A DNA stretch of 7,188 nucleotides, taken from Paracoccaceae bacterium. GTDB taxonomy: Bacteria > Pseudomonadota > Alphaproteobacteria > Rhodobacterales > Rhodobacteraceae. The DNA is taken from NCBI GenBank assembly GCA_027080755.1, contig JALWQC010000162.1, forward strand, positions 1 to 7,188, in the 5' to 3' direction. The position numbers were made by a program, and so were the translations under genes. The notes beneath the pieces were generated by a model. It saw only the letters and a list, made by a program, of their open reading frames with translations, ran no database searches and was not told the DNA's origin. Positions 1-5,777 of this stretch are shown here, piece by piece; position 1 is the first letter of the stretch, and every line of letters begins with the position of its first letter.

Positions 1-596
1 TTGTAGAGGGCAAGGGCGGCCACGCGGCCATGCCCAATTCCACGATCGATACGACTCTGGTGGCCAGCCAGATCGTTGTCTCGCTGCAATCCATTGTGTC
101 GCGCAACACCAATCCGGTGGGCAGCGTCGTGGTCTCCGTCACCAGTTTCGAAACCGAATCCAAGGCCCATAACGTCATCCCGCAACGGGTGGAGCTGCGC
201 GGCACCTGCCGCACCCTGACCCCCGAGGATCGCGATATGGCCGAGGCGACGCTCAAACGTATCGCCGAAAACACCGCGGCCGCTTTTGGCGCGACGGCAA
301 CGGTGGAATACGAACGCGGCTATCCGGTCACCCTGAACCACCCGGAACAGACGGCCTTTGCCACCAAAATCGCGCGGGAAATTTCCGGCGATGCGGCGGT
401 GATCGACAATGTCGATCCGGTCATGGGCGGCGAGGATTTCTCCTATATGCTGGAGGCCCGCCCCGGCGCCTTTATCTTTATCGGCAACGGGGATACGGCC
501 ATGCTGCACCATCCCGACTACGACTTTGACGACAATGTCATTCCTATCGGCTGTTCCTACTGGGCCAGGCTGGTCGAAACGGCCATGCCGGCCTGA
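1..596 (+). CDS. M20D-family metal-dependent amidohydrolase, C-terminal part (5' end outside window)
   Basis: The reading frame is open from the left edge (first full codon at 3), so the ATG at 30 is internal and not the start. The visible 197 residues begin inside the conserved GKGGHAAMP segment of the lid/dimerisation domain (visible residues 3-11). NVIPQ and ELRGTCRT follow, and the catalytic-domain C-terminus carries MGGEDFSYM (about 141-149) and LHHPDYDFDD (about 168-177), the typical M20D acidic and histidine motifs. Family members such as hippurate hydrolase, N-acyl-amino-acid amidohydrolases and IAA-amino-acid hydrolases use two metal ions to hydrolyse N-acyl amides in the cytoplasm. 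The N-terminal CGHDGH-type metal ligands lie outside the window and cannot be checked. The stop overlaps the next start (TGATG), implying coupling to the amidase gene. The substrate is unknown. Confidence 0.9.
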   Translation, partial: VEGKGGHAAMPNSTIDTTLVASQIVVSLQSIVSRNTNPVGSVVVSVTSFETESKAHNVIPQRVELRGTCRTLTPEDRDMAEATLKRIAENTAAAFGATATVEYERGYPVTLNHPEQTAFATKIAREISGDAAVIDNVDPVMGGEDFSYMLEARPGAFIFIGNGDTAMLHHPDYDFDDNVIPIGCSYWARLVETAMPA

Positions 597-2014
597 TGGC
601 GCGCCCCGGTTACACAGGCCCCGATCTTTGCGCGCTGGAGGCGCACGAGGTCGTGGGCCTGTTACATCGGGGCGAGGTTTCCCCCGGGGAATTGCTCGAC
701 GCCAGCCTTGCGCGCATCAAACAGGTGGAACCGGCGGTCAACGCCATGCCGACCCTGTGCGGCGTGCGGGCGCAGGCGGCCATTGCGCATGTTTCCAACC
801 GCTCCATGTTGGCCGGCCTGCCCATCGGTATCAAGGATCTGATGGCCGTCGGCGGGGTGCGCACCACCTATGGCACCTTTGGTTTGCGCGACAACATCCC
901 CGCGCGCTCCGAACCGCTGGTGGAGCTGCTGGAAAGCAACGGCGCGCTGGTGGTGGGCAAGACCAATACGCCGGAACTGGGGGCAGGGGCCAATACCTTT
1001 AACGAGGTCTTCGGCCCCACCCGCAACCCGTGGAACCTGTCGCGCAACGCCGGCGGCTCCTCGGGCGGGGCGGCGGTGTCTCTGGCGACGGGCGAGGTCT
1101 GGCTAAGCCACGGTTCCGACTATGGTGGCAGCCTGCGCGTGCCTGCGGCCTACAACAGCATCGTCGGCCTGCGCCCCAGTCCGGGGCGTGCGGGGGGCGG
1201 TGGCGTGCTGACCGCGTGGAATACCGAGGGCGTGCAAGGCCCGATGGCGCGCTCCGTCACCGATTGCGCGCTGTTTCTGGATGCGATGTGCGGCTTTGAT
1301 CCGCGCTCGCCGATCTCCCTCGAAAAACCGGAAATCCCCTTCATCCGCGCCGCCGGCAGCCCCGTCGAGCGCCCCCGCATCGCCTTTTCCCCCGACATGG
1401 GCGGCCACGGCAAGGTCACGCCCGGGGTCGCCGCGCTACTGGCGGGGGCCCTGCAACAGGTCGAACGCGCGGGCGGTGTGGTGGAAGAGGTGCCGCTGCA
1501 AACCGCGCATCTGAACGCCACTTTCCGCACCTTGCGCGCGCTGGGGTTTCTGGCGCAATACAGCCGCATGCCCGACAAGGTGCGCCGCCACCTGAAACCG
1601 ACGATCCTGCAAAACGTTGCGGAAGGGCGGGCGCTGAGCGTGGAACAGATCGCGGATGCCCAGATCAACCGTTCTGTATTATTCAACCATATCAGCGGCA
1701 TACTGGACAGGTTTGATGTGATCGCCACGCCGGTCGTCGGCCTGCCCACCGGCCCGCTGGAAATCGAGTATCCGACCGAGATCAACGGCGAACCGCTCGG
1801 CGACTACATCGACTGGCTGCGCTTTTCCAACCTCGCCACCGTCACCGGCCTGCCCGCCATGTCGCTGCCGGCCGGCTTCATGCCCGACGGCACCCCGATG
1901 GGCATCCAGCTGATCGGCCCCAACCGCGGCGAGGCCAGACTGATCGCCACCGCCCGCGCGCTGGAGCTGATCCTCGATCTGCCCCGCACCCCGATTGATC
2001 CGGTAACCCCATGA
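596..2014 (+). CDS. Amidase-signature family amidase
   Basis: A 472-residue amidase-signature (AS) enzyme of normal family length that hydrolyses a carboxamide to acid plus ammonia or amine. The full triad is visible: Lys80 in GLPIGIKD, cis-Ser155 in NAGGSSGG and nucleophile Ser179 in GSDYGGSLR. The spacings of 75 and 24 residues match those of GatA-type enzymes. The AS core spans about residues 70-230, and the C-terminus carries the usual TGLPAMSLPAG and GIQLIGP segments (about 418-443). GSDYGG has Tyr where most members have Thr. The ATG shares a base with the preceding stop, and the region before it shows no good Shine-Dalgarno, so reinitiation from the upstream gene is likely. No gatB/gatC-like gene adjoins it, and its tail differs from the GatA pattern, so a metabolic amidase is favoured over the Glu-tRNA amidotransferase subunit. 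The substrate is not deducible. Confidence 0.93.
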   Translation: MARPGYTGPDLCALEAHEVVGLLHRGEVSPGELLDASLARIKQVEPAVNAMPTLCGVRAQAAIAHVSNRSMLAGLPIGIKDLMAVGGVRTTYGTFGLRDNIPARSEPLVELLESNGALVVGKTNTPELGAGANTFNEVFGPTRNPWNLSRNAGGSSGGAAVSLATGEVWLSHGSDYGGSLRVPAAYNSIVGLRPSPGRAGGGGVLTAWNTEGVQGPMARSVTDCALFLDAMCGFDPRSPISLEKPEIPFIRAAGSPVERPRIAFSPDMGGHGKVTPGVAALLAGALQQVERAGGVVEEVPLQTAHLNATFRTLRALGFLAQYSRMPDKVRRHLKPTILQNVAEGRALSVEQIADAQINRSVLFNHISGILDRFDVIATPVVGLPTGPLEIEYPTEINGEPLGDYIDWLRFSNLATVTGLPAMSLPAGFMPDGTPMGIQLIGPNRGEARLIATARALELILDLPRTPIDPVTP

Positions 2015-3645
2015 AAAAGAACATCCTTTTCATCATGTATGACCAGCTGCGCCATGACTACCTGTCCTGCGCCGGCCATAAAACCCTGCACACGCCGAAC
2101 ATGGACCGCCTTGCCGCCATGGGCACGCGCTTTGCCAATACCTATGTGCAGTCGCCGGTCTGCGGCGCCTCGCGCATGTCGTTCTATACGGGGCGCTATG
2201 TGTCCAGCCACGGGGCGGCGTGGAACAATTTTCCGCTGAAGGTGGGCGAGATGACCCTCGGCGACCACCTGCGCAAGCTTGGCGTTGACAGCTGGCTGAT
2301 CGGCAAAACCCACATGAAGGCCGATGCCGAGGGGATGGAGCGTCTGGGCATTTCCCGCGACTCCGTTATCGGGGCACGGGTCGGGGAATGCGGTTTCGAC
2401 GTCTACCTGCGCGACGACGGCTTGCATTCCCAGGGCCCCGCCGGTTTTTACGACGAACGCCGCTCGCCCTATAACGCATACCTGAAGGCGAAGGGATACG
2501 CGGGCGACAACCCGTGGCACGACTATGCCAATGCCGCCGATGACGGGGGGCAGATCGCCTCGGGCTGGTTCATGCGCCATGCCTCCAAACCCGCGAATAT
2601 TGCGGAACAGGACAGCGAAACCCCGTGGCTGACCAGCCGCATCATCGATTTTCTGGACGATCACGGCGACGGCTGGCTGTGCCATGCCTCCTTCATCAAG
2701 CCGCACTGGCCCTACATCGTGCCCGCGCCCTATCACGCCATGTATGGCCACAACCAGCTGCAAGCCCCGATCCGTGCCGAGGTCGAGCGTGACAACCCGC
2801 ACCCCGTCTACAAGGCGTTCATGGACAGCCCCGTCGGGCAGGCGTTTTCCCGTGACGAGGTGCGCGAAACCGTGCTGCCCGCCTACATGGGCCTGATCAA
2901 ACAGGCCGACGACCAGCTGGGCCGCCTGCTGGACCATCTGGAAGCCACGGGGCGGATGCAGAACACCATGATCGTGCTGACCTCGGACCACGGCGACTAT
3001 ATGGGGGATCACTGGCTGGGCGAAAAAGACCTGTTCCACGCGCCTTCGGTCAAGGTGCCGCTGATCGTCGTCGATCCCGACGCGCCGGACGCCGCGCGGG
3101 GCAGGGTGGTGGAGGATTTGGTAGAGGCGATCGATCTGGCCCCCACCTTTGTGGAATTCATGGGCGGCGAGGTGCCGGACCATATCCTTGAAGGCCGCTC
3201 GCTGATGCCGTGGCTGCACGGCGAAACACCGGAGTGGCGCGACTTTGCCGTTAGCGAATACGACTATTCCTGCACGCCGATGCGCAAGACCCTTGGCCTG
3301 ACACCGCGCGATGCCCGCCTGTTCATGGTGGCCGACGCACGCTACACCTTCATGCACGCCGAGGGCGGCTTCCCCCCGATGCTGTTTGATCGCAAGACCG
3401 ACCCCGACGAATTACACGACGTCGGGCAGGATGCGGGTTACAGTGCGGTGGTTTCGGAAATGTATGACCGCCTGTGCAAATGGAGCCGCCGCATGGCGCA
3501 ACGCACCACCATTTCGGACGCGCAGATAGAGGCACGGGCAAACGGCTCGGAAAACGTCGGGATTTTTATCGGCGTCTTTGACGAGGGCGAGGTCGCGCCG
3601 GAATTTTATGCAAAATATAAAGGCGCGGCCAAACCCCGCCCGTGA
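2011..3645 (+). CDS. Sulfatase-superfamily hydrolase (arylsulfatase / phosphonate monoester hydrolase-like)
   Basis: A 544-residue member of the alkaline phosphatase/sulfatase superfamily. Metal-binding Asp11 lies in IMYDQLRHDY. Cys51 in SPVCGASRMSFYTGRY is the residue expected to become formylglycine. Asp326-His327 in TSDHGDYMGDH complete the metal site. The segment PHWPYIVPAPYHAMY (231-245), followed by QAPIRAE, and the C-terminal VSEYDYS (414-420) resemble rhizobial phosphonate monoester hydrolases/phosphodiesterases as I recall them, so a phospho-diester or -monoester substrate is as likely as a sulfate ester. No signal peptide or membrane helix is visible, so it is probably cytoplasmic. 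The start overlaps the amidase stop (ATGA) and the stop overlaps the next gene (GTGA). The Cys motif has Ala rather than the usual Pro at the third position. Choline sulfatase is less likely because its CAPAR-type motif is absent. Confidence 0.9.
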   Translation: MKKNILFIMYDQLRHDYLSCAGHKTLHTPNMDRLAAMGTRFANTYVQSPVCGASRMSFYTGRYVSSHGAAWNNFPLKVGEMTLGDHLRKLGVDSWLIGKTHMKADAEGMERLGISRDSVIGARVGECGFDVYLRDDGLHSQGPAGFYDERRSPYNAYLKAKGYAGDNPWHDYANAADDGGQIASGWFMRHASKPANIAEQDSETPWLTSRIIDFLDDHGDGWLCHASFIKPHWPYIVPAPYHAMYGHNQLQAPIRAEVERDNPHPVYKAFMDSPVGQAFSRDEVRETVLPAYMGLIKQADDQLGRLLDHLEATGRMQNTMIVLTSDHGDYMGDHWLGEKDLFHAPSVKVPLIVVDPDAPDAARGRVVEDLVEAIDLAPTFVEFMGGEVPDHILEGRSLMPWLHGETPEWRDFAVSEYDYSCTPMRKTLGLTPRDARLFMVADARYTFMHAEGGFPPMLFDRKTDPDELHDVGQDAGYSAVVSEMYDRLCKWSRRMAQRTTISDAQIEARANGSENVGIFIGVFDEGEVAPEFYAKYKGAAKPRP

Positions 3646-4691
3646 GGAAAATGGATCATTACAACGCCCTGAAACCCTTTGAAAAACTGGTCGTGGCCCT
3701 GAAAAACTGGCGCGACGGGCGGTTTTTCCTGATTGACGGCACGTTGCTGGGATATGCGCGCAAGGGGGGCTTTTTGCCCGGGGATTACGATATCGACATC
3801 GGCATGTGGATCGAGGATTTCGACGACACCCTTGTGGCGCATTTGCAGCAGGCGGGGTTTGTGCATGTCAAAACGCTGGGGACGCCGACCGCAGGGCTGC
3901 AACTGAAATTCCGCTACGGCGATGTTCCCGTGGATATCGTGTTTTACTATCACGCGAAGGACCACATCTGGAATCTGGTCTACGGCCCGCATTTCATGAC
4001 ATTCAAGGCGGTTTTCCCCCTGTTCGATCTGGATTTTGTCGATTTTCTGGGCCATCGGGTTCTGGCCCCCGACCCGCCCGGGGTCTACCTGTCCGCCAGC
4101 TACGGGCCAGAGTGGCGTCGCCCTGTCTATCGCTGGAATTACAAATACTGCACCCATAACATGACCCTGACCGGCTCGGCCCTCCAGAGGGGGCTTTACC
4201 GTTTGCGCAAGGCCTGGTGGGACCACAAGAACCCGGATATCTATCTGCCTTGGGACGGCAAGGCAAAGAAGGTTGTCTATACCGACGGGGTGTTCGACCT
4301 GTTCCATGCCAATCACGCGCTGATGTTGCAGGAAGCCCGCGCGCAGGGGGACTATCTGGTGGTGGGGGTGGTCTCGGACCGTTTCGCCGCCAGCTACAAG
4401 CGCCCGCCCTGCATTCCCGAGACCGAGCGCCTGCGTATTGTCCAGAGTCTGGGCTGCGTCGATGCCGCCTTTATCCAGGATGGCCCGATGTCCTCGGCCG
4501 CGCTGGACAGGGCGATGGCCGATTACGGCGTGGATCTGGTGGTCTATGCGGGCGACAGTCTGGAGGGCTTCGGGGATTATTTCGACAAGGTGGCACAGGC
4601 CGGAAAATTCCTGCATCTGCCCTATCACGCCGGGACATCCTCCAGCGGGATACTCCGCAAGATCCGCGCCTTGCCGGAAAAGGCGCTGTAA
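3642..4691 (+). CDS. Fusion protein: LicD/fukutin-like phosphotransferase domain plus TagD-like cytidylyltransferase domain
   Basis: A 349-residue two-domain protein. Residues about 25-195 look like a LicD/FKRP-type nucleotidyltransferase fold: IDGTLLGYARKGGF (31-44), an acidic cluster GDYDIDI (Asp48, 50, 52), a second acidic strand PVDIVFYY (Asp98) and the typical late motif YLSASYGPEW (149-158). LicD-family proteins transfer a phospho-alcohol from a CDP donor to a glycan. Residues about 208-349 are a cytidylyltransferase: TDGVFDLFHANH (214-225), GDYLVVGVVSD, ETERLRIV, VVYAGD and GTSSSGI (331-337). This suggests that donor synthesis and use are joined in one polypeptide. The alcohol (glycerol-, choline-, ethanolamine- or other phosphate) is unknown. 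The GTG start overlaps the upstream stop. An in-frame ATG at 3651 is an alternative, but its GAGG at 3644-3647 sits only three bases away. The classic HxGH motif reads HANH. Confidence 0.85.
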   Translation: MRKMDHYNALKPFEKLVVALKNWRDGRFFLIDGTLLGYARKGGFLPGDYDIDIGMWIEDFDDTLVAHLQQAGFVHVKTLGTPTAGLQLKFRYGDVPVDIVFYYHAKDHIWNLVYGPHFMTFKAVFPLFDLDFVDFLGHRVLAPDPPGVYLSASYGPEWRRPVYRWNYKYCTHNMTLTGSALQRGLYRLRKAWWDHKNPDIYLPWDGKAKKVVYTDGVFDLFHANHALMLQEARAQGDYLVVGVVSDRFAASYKRPPCIPETERLRIVQSLGCVDAAFIQDGPMSSAALDRAMADYGVDLVVYAGDSLEGFGDYFDKVAQAGKFLHLPYHAGTSSSGILRKIRALPEKAL

Positions 4692-4694
4692 CGG
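4613..4694 (+). repeat. Near-identical 3' repeat, copy 1
   Basis: The last 26 or so codons and stop of the fusion gene match 5154-5235 at 79 of 82 bases. Mismatches are at 4631, 4641 and 4680 (two of the three change an amino acid). The match includes third codon positions, unlike the rest of the paralogous domain, where many synonymous sites differ. Confidence 0.85.
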
Positions 4695-4720
4695 GGAAAA
4701 TCGGCCTGCATCCCCTTTTA
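4693..4720 (+). terminator. Possible weak intrinsic terminator after the fusion gene
   Basis: Just past the stop codon, GGGGA (4693-4697) can pair with TCCCC (4711-4715) across a 13-base loop, followed directly by TTTTA. The stem is only five base pairs and the T-run is short, so termination would be partial at best. An equivalent arrangement follows the paralogous downstream gene at 5242-5272, which supports its being functional. Confidence 0.4.
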
Positions 4721-4798
4721 TACCGGCGGCCGGCCGCTTATCTCGTAGATATAGCAGTAATGGCAGCGGACCTTGCGCCGTTGCCTCGGTATAAGGGG
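4712..4798 (+). promoter_or_regulatory. Long-range inverted repeat covering the ribosome binding site of the next gene
   Basis: CCCCTT/ATACCG (4712-4717 and 4720-4725, separated by two extra Ts) is complementary to CGGTATAAGGGG (4787-4798), giving two six-base-pair helices. The right arm contains the TAAGG(GG) Shine-Dalgarno at 4792-4798, which stands five bases before the ATG at 4804 and supports that start. The left arm is also the C-run of the hairpin at 4693-4715, so the two structures are mutually exclusive. A 12-base palindrome (GCGGCCGGCCGC, 4726-4737) lies inside the loop. The complementarity is seen directly; a role in controlling translation is inference. I see no convincing separate sigma-70 promoter in this gap. 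Confidence 0.4.
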
Positions 4799-4803
4799 TT
4801 TTT

Positions 4804-5232
4804 ATGTCTGCAGCGCAAACCGTGGTTTTTACCGATGGCGTGTTCGATCTGTTCCACGCCAATCATCTGGCCGTGCTGGAGGAAGCCAAAACCTATGGCG
4901 ACAAGCTGGTGGTCGGGGTAACTTCCGATGCTATGGCTGCCAGCTACAAGCGCGCTCCGGTGATCGCGCAACAGGAACGTTTGCGGATCGTGCAGGCCAT
5001 TTCCTGCGTGGACGAGGCCTTTATTCTGGACAGCCCGATGGGAGAGGAAAAAATGATGGAGATACTTGACACGTATGATGTCACCAGCGTGGTTTATGCC
5101 GGCGATGCCACCCCCGAATTTTATCGGCCGGCCGAGGCGCAGGGGAAAATGGTGCATCTGCCCTATCACGCAGGGACATCCACCAGCGGGATACTCCGCA
5201 AGATCCGCGCCTTGCCGGAAGAGGCGCTGTAA
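4804..5232 (+). CDS. Stand-alone TagD-like cytidylyltransferase (HxGH-superfamily nucleotidyltransferase)
   Basis: A 142-residue single-domain nucleotidyltransferase, about the length of glycerol-3-phosphate cytidylyltransferases such as TagD. Motifs in order: FTDGVFDLFHANH (9-21) as the nucleotide-binding HxxH loop, GDKLVVGVTSD (32-42), QQERLRIV (56-63), CVDEAF (68-73), VVYAGD (96-101) and YHAGTSTSGI (121-130) in place of the usual RTEGISTT-like motif. It would be expected to convert CTP plus a phospho-alcohol to a CDP-alcohol and pyrophosphate in the cytoplasm. It is a paralogue of the C-terminal domain of the preceding fusion gene, about 60% identical by eye, with a three-residue gap near residue 105. 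A TAAGGGG ribosome binding site five bases upstream supports the ATG at 4804, and an in-frame TAA at 4792 rules out a longer form. HldE-like or other HxGH-family adenylyl- or cytidylyltransfer cannot be excluded. Confidence 0.88.
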   Translation: MSAAQTVVFTDGVFDLFHANHLAVLEEAKTYGDKLVVGVTSDAMAASYKRAPVIAQQERLRIVQAISCVDEAFILDSPMGEEKMMEILDTYDVTSVVYAGDATPEFYRPAEAQGKMVHLPYHAGTSTSGILRKIRALPEEAL

Positions 5233-5235
5233 CGG
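5154..5235 (+). repeat. Near-identical 3' repeat, copy 2
   Basis: Matches 4613-4694 at 79 of 82 bases and covers the last codons and stop of the stand-alone cytidylyltransferase. Similarity resumes downstream: 5264-5279 (CCCCTTTTATGCCGGC) matches 4712-4727 at 15 of 16 bases, with about 11 extra bases in this copy between the two blocks. Confidence 0.85.
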
Positions 5236-5241
5236 CGGGGC

Positions 5242-5272
5242 GGGGGCGAAAAAATCCCGTTTCCCCCTTTTA
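5242..5272 (+). terminator. Possible intrinsic terminator after the stand-alone cytidylyltransferase
   Basis: GGGGG (5242-5246) pairs with CCCCC (5263-5267), extended by AAA/TTT (5249-5251 with 5260-5262) beyond a two-base bulge. The loop is eight bases and a TTTTA tail follows. It lies nine bases past the stop. Its position and design parallel the hairpin after the fusion gene. The T-run is short, so efficiency is uncertain. Confidence 0.5.
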
Positions 5273-5305
5273 TGCCGGCTTCCGATTCCCTATTTCCATA
5301 AACAC

Positions 5306-5324
5306 CCCCGCTAACGGCGGGGCG
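5306..5324 (+). repeat. Small GC hairpin overlapping a 13-base direct repeat
   Basis: CCCCGC (5306-5311) and GCGGGG (5317-5322) form a six-base-pair stem with a TAACG loop and no T-run. The sequence TAACGGCGGGGCG at 5312-5324 repeats exactly at 5230-5242, 82 bases upstream. In GC-rich DNA this may be coincidental. The rest of the 5233-5408 intergenic region holds the terminator and promoter candidates listed separately, and I see no further gene in it. Confidence 0.35.
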
Positions 5325-5328
5325 CGCC

Positions 5329-5357
5329 TTGCAAACCCTGTTGTAGCGCAGTAGGGT
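5329..5357 (+). promoter_or_regulatory. Candidate sigma-70-type promoter for yajC
   Basis: TTGCAA (5329-5334) and TAGGGT (5352-5357) are separated by 17 bases and lie about 50 bases before the yajC start. They match the consensus boxes only partly (four of six and three of six). Position and spacing are the main support: a promoter is expected here because the gene upstream ends 176 bases away behind a terminator-like hairpin. Confidence 0.3.
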
Positions 5358-5408
5358 CGCGCAGATTTTTCGCGGGCCTGTCCCGCCATACCACAAGAGG
5401 GTTTCTAC

Positions 5409-5735
5409 ATGTTTGCAACGCCTGCATTTGCTCAATCCGCCGGTGGCGCCGGTCTGGCGTCCGGTCTGGGGGGATTCATCCCGATTCTGCTGATTTTCGG
5501 GATCATGTATCTGCTGATGATCCGTCCGCAGCAGAAAAAGATGAAGGAACACCAGGCCATGCTGGAGGCCCTGCGCCGCGGCGACCAGGTTGTCACCCAG
5601 GGCGGGATTATCGCCAAGGTTACCAAGGTCAAGGAAGACGGCGAGCTGGAACTGGAAATCGCCTCGGGCGTCAAGGTTCGCGTCCTGCGCAGCTCTGTCG
5701 CGCAGGTTCTGAACAAAACCGAACCGTCTGCATAA
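5409..5735 (+). CDS. yajC: Preprotein translocase accessory subunit YajC
   Basis: A 108-residue inner-membrane protein that associates with SecD-SecF and the SecYEG translocon. It has one N-terminal membrane helix (about residues 20-38, GGFIPILLIFGIMYLLMIR), then the family hallmark RPQQKKMKEHQ (38-48) and the conserved LRRGDQVVTQGGI (55-67) in a small cytoplasmic domain. Length is normal for the family. The ATG follows a good AAGAGGG Shine-Dalgarno (5395-5401) with seven bases between. The residues ahead of the helix (MFATPAFAQSA) look like a signal-peptidase site without a hydrophobic core. Similar PAYAQ/AFAQ leaders are common in alphaproteobacterial YajC, so this is a lineage trait and not a cleaved signal. 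secD follows, as in many bacteria. Confidence 0.96.
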   Translation: MFATPAFAQSAGGAGLASGLGGFIPILLIFGIMYLLMIRPQQKKMKEHQAMLEALRRGDQVVTQGGIIAKVTKVKEDGELELEIASGVKVRVLRSSVAQVLNKTEPSA

Positions 5736-5739
5736 TATC

Positions 5740-5764
5740 GGGCTGCCTGCGGGCGGCCCTTTTT
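5740..5764 (+). terminator. Strong intrinsic terminator between yajC and secD
   Basis: GGGCTGCC (5740-5747) pairs with GGCGGCCC (5752-5759) over eight base pairs with one G-U, closing a TGCG tetraloop, and is followed by TTTTT (5760-5764). It starts four bases after the yajC stop and ends 13 bases before the secD ATG. It should end or attenuate yajC transcripts unless readthrough occurs. Confidence 0.8.
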
Positions 5765-5777
5765 GGGGAAAAACCGA

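Noticed and set aside
30..596. A 188-residue gene starting at the ATG at 30
   Set aside because: The nine codons before it encode VEGKGGHAA, part of a conserved M20 motif, so the ATG is an internal Met of a gene cut by the window edge.
1804..3357. 517-codon open frame on the - strand opposite the sulfatase gene
   Set aside because: It is rich in Arg, His, Gly and Val with no recognisable motif, and it mirrors the codon pattern of the well-supported + strand gene. Long antisense frames are expected in GC-rich DNA.
4726..4737. 12-base GC palindrome as an operator or recombination site
   Set aside because: GCGGCCGGCCGC is low-complexity GC sequence, no second copy was seen, and no regulator gene is nearby. 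It is only mentioned as part of the gap structure.
4738..4803. Remnant of a second LicD domain upstream of the stand-alone cytidylyltransferase
   Set aside because: The in-frame translation back from 4804 meets a stop at 4792 and shows no LicD motif further upstream, so there is no sign of a decayed fusion partner.
3606..4862. 418-codon open frame on the - strand opposite the fusion gene
   Set aside because: It is the reverse-strand shadow of the LicD-cytidylyltransferase gene with no motif of its own. Its partial likeness to the frame at 4738-5169 only reflects the duplicated domain on the + strand.
4217..4921. 234-codon + strand frame bridging the two cytidylyltransferase genes
   Set aside because: It is out of frame with both conserved domains and reads through the intergenic gap as low-complexity Arg/Gly-rich sequence.
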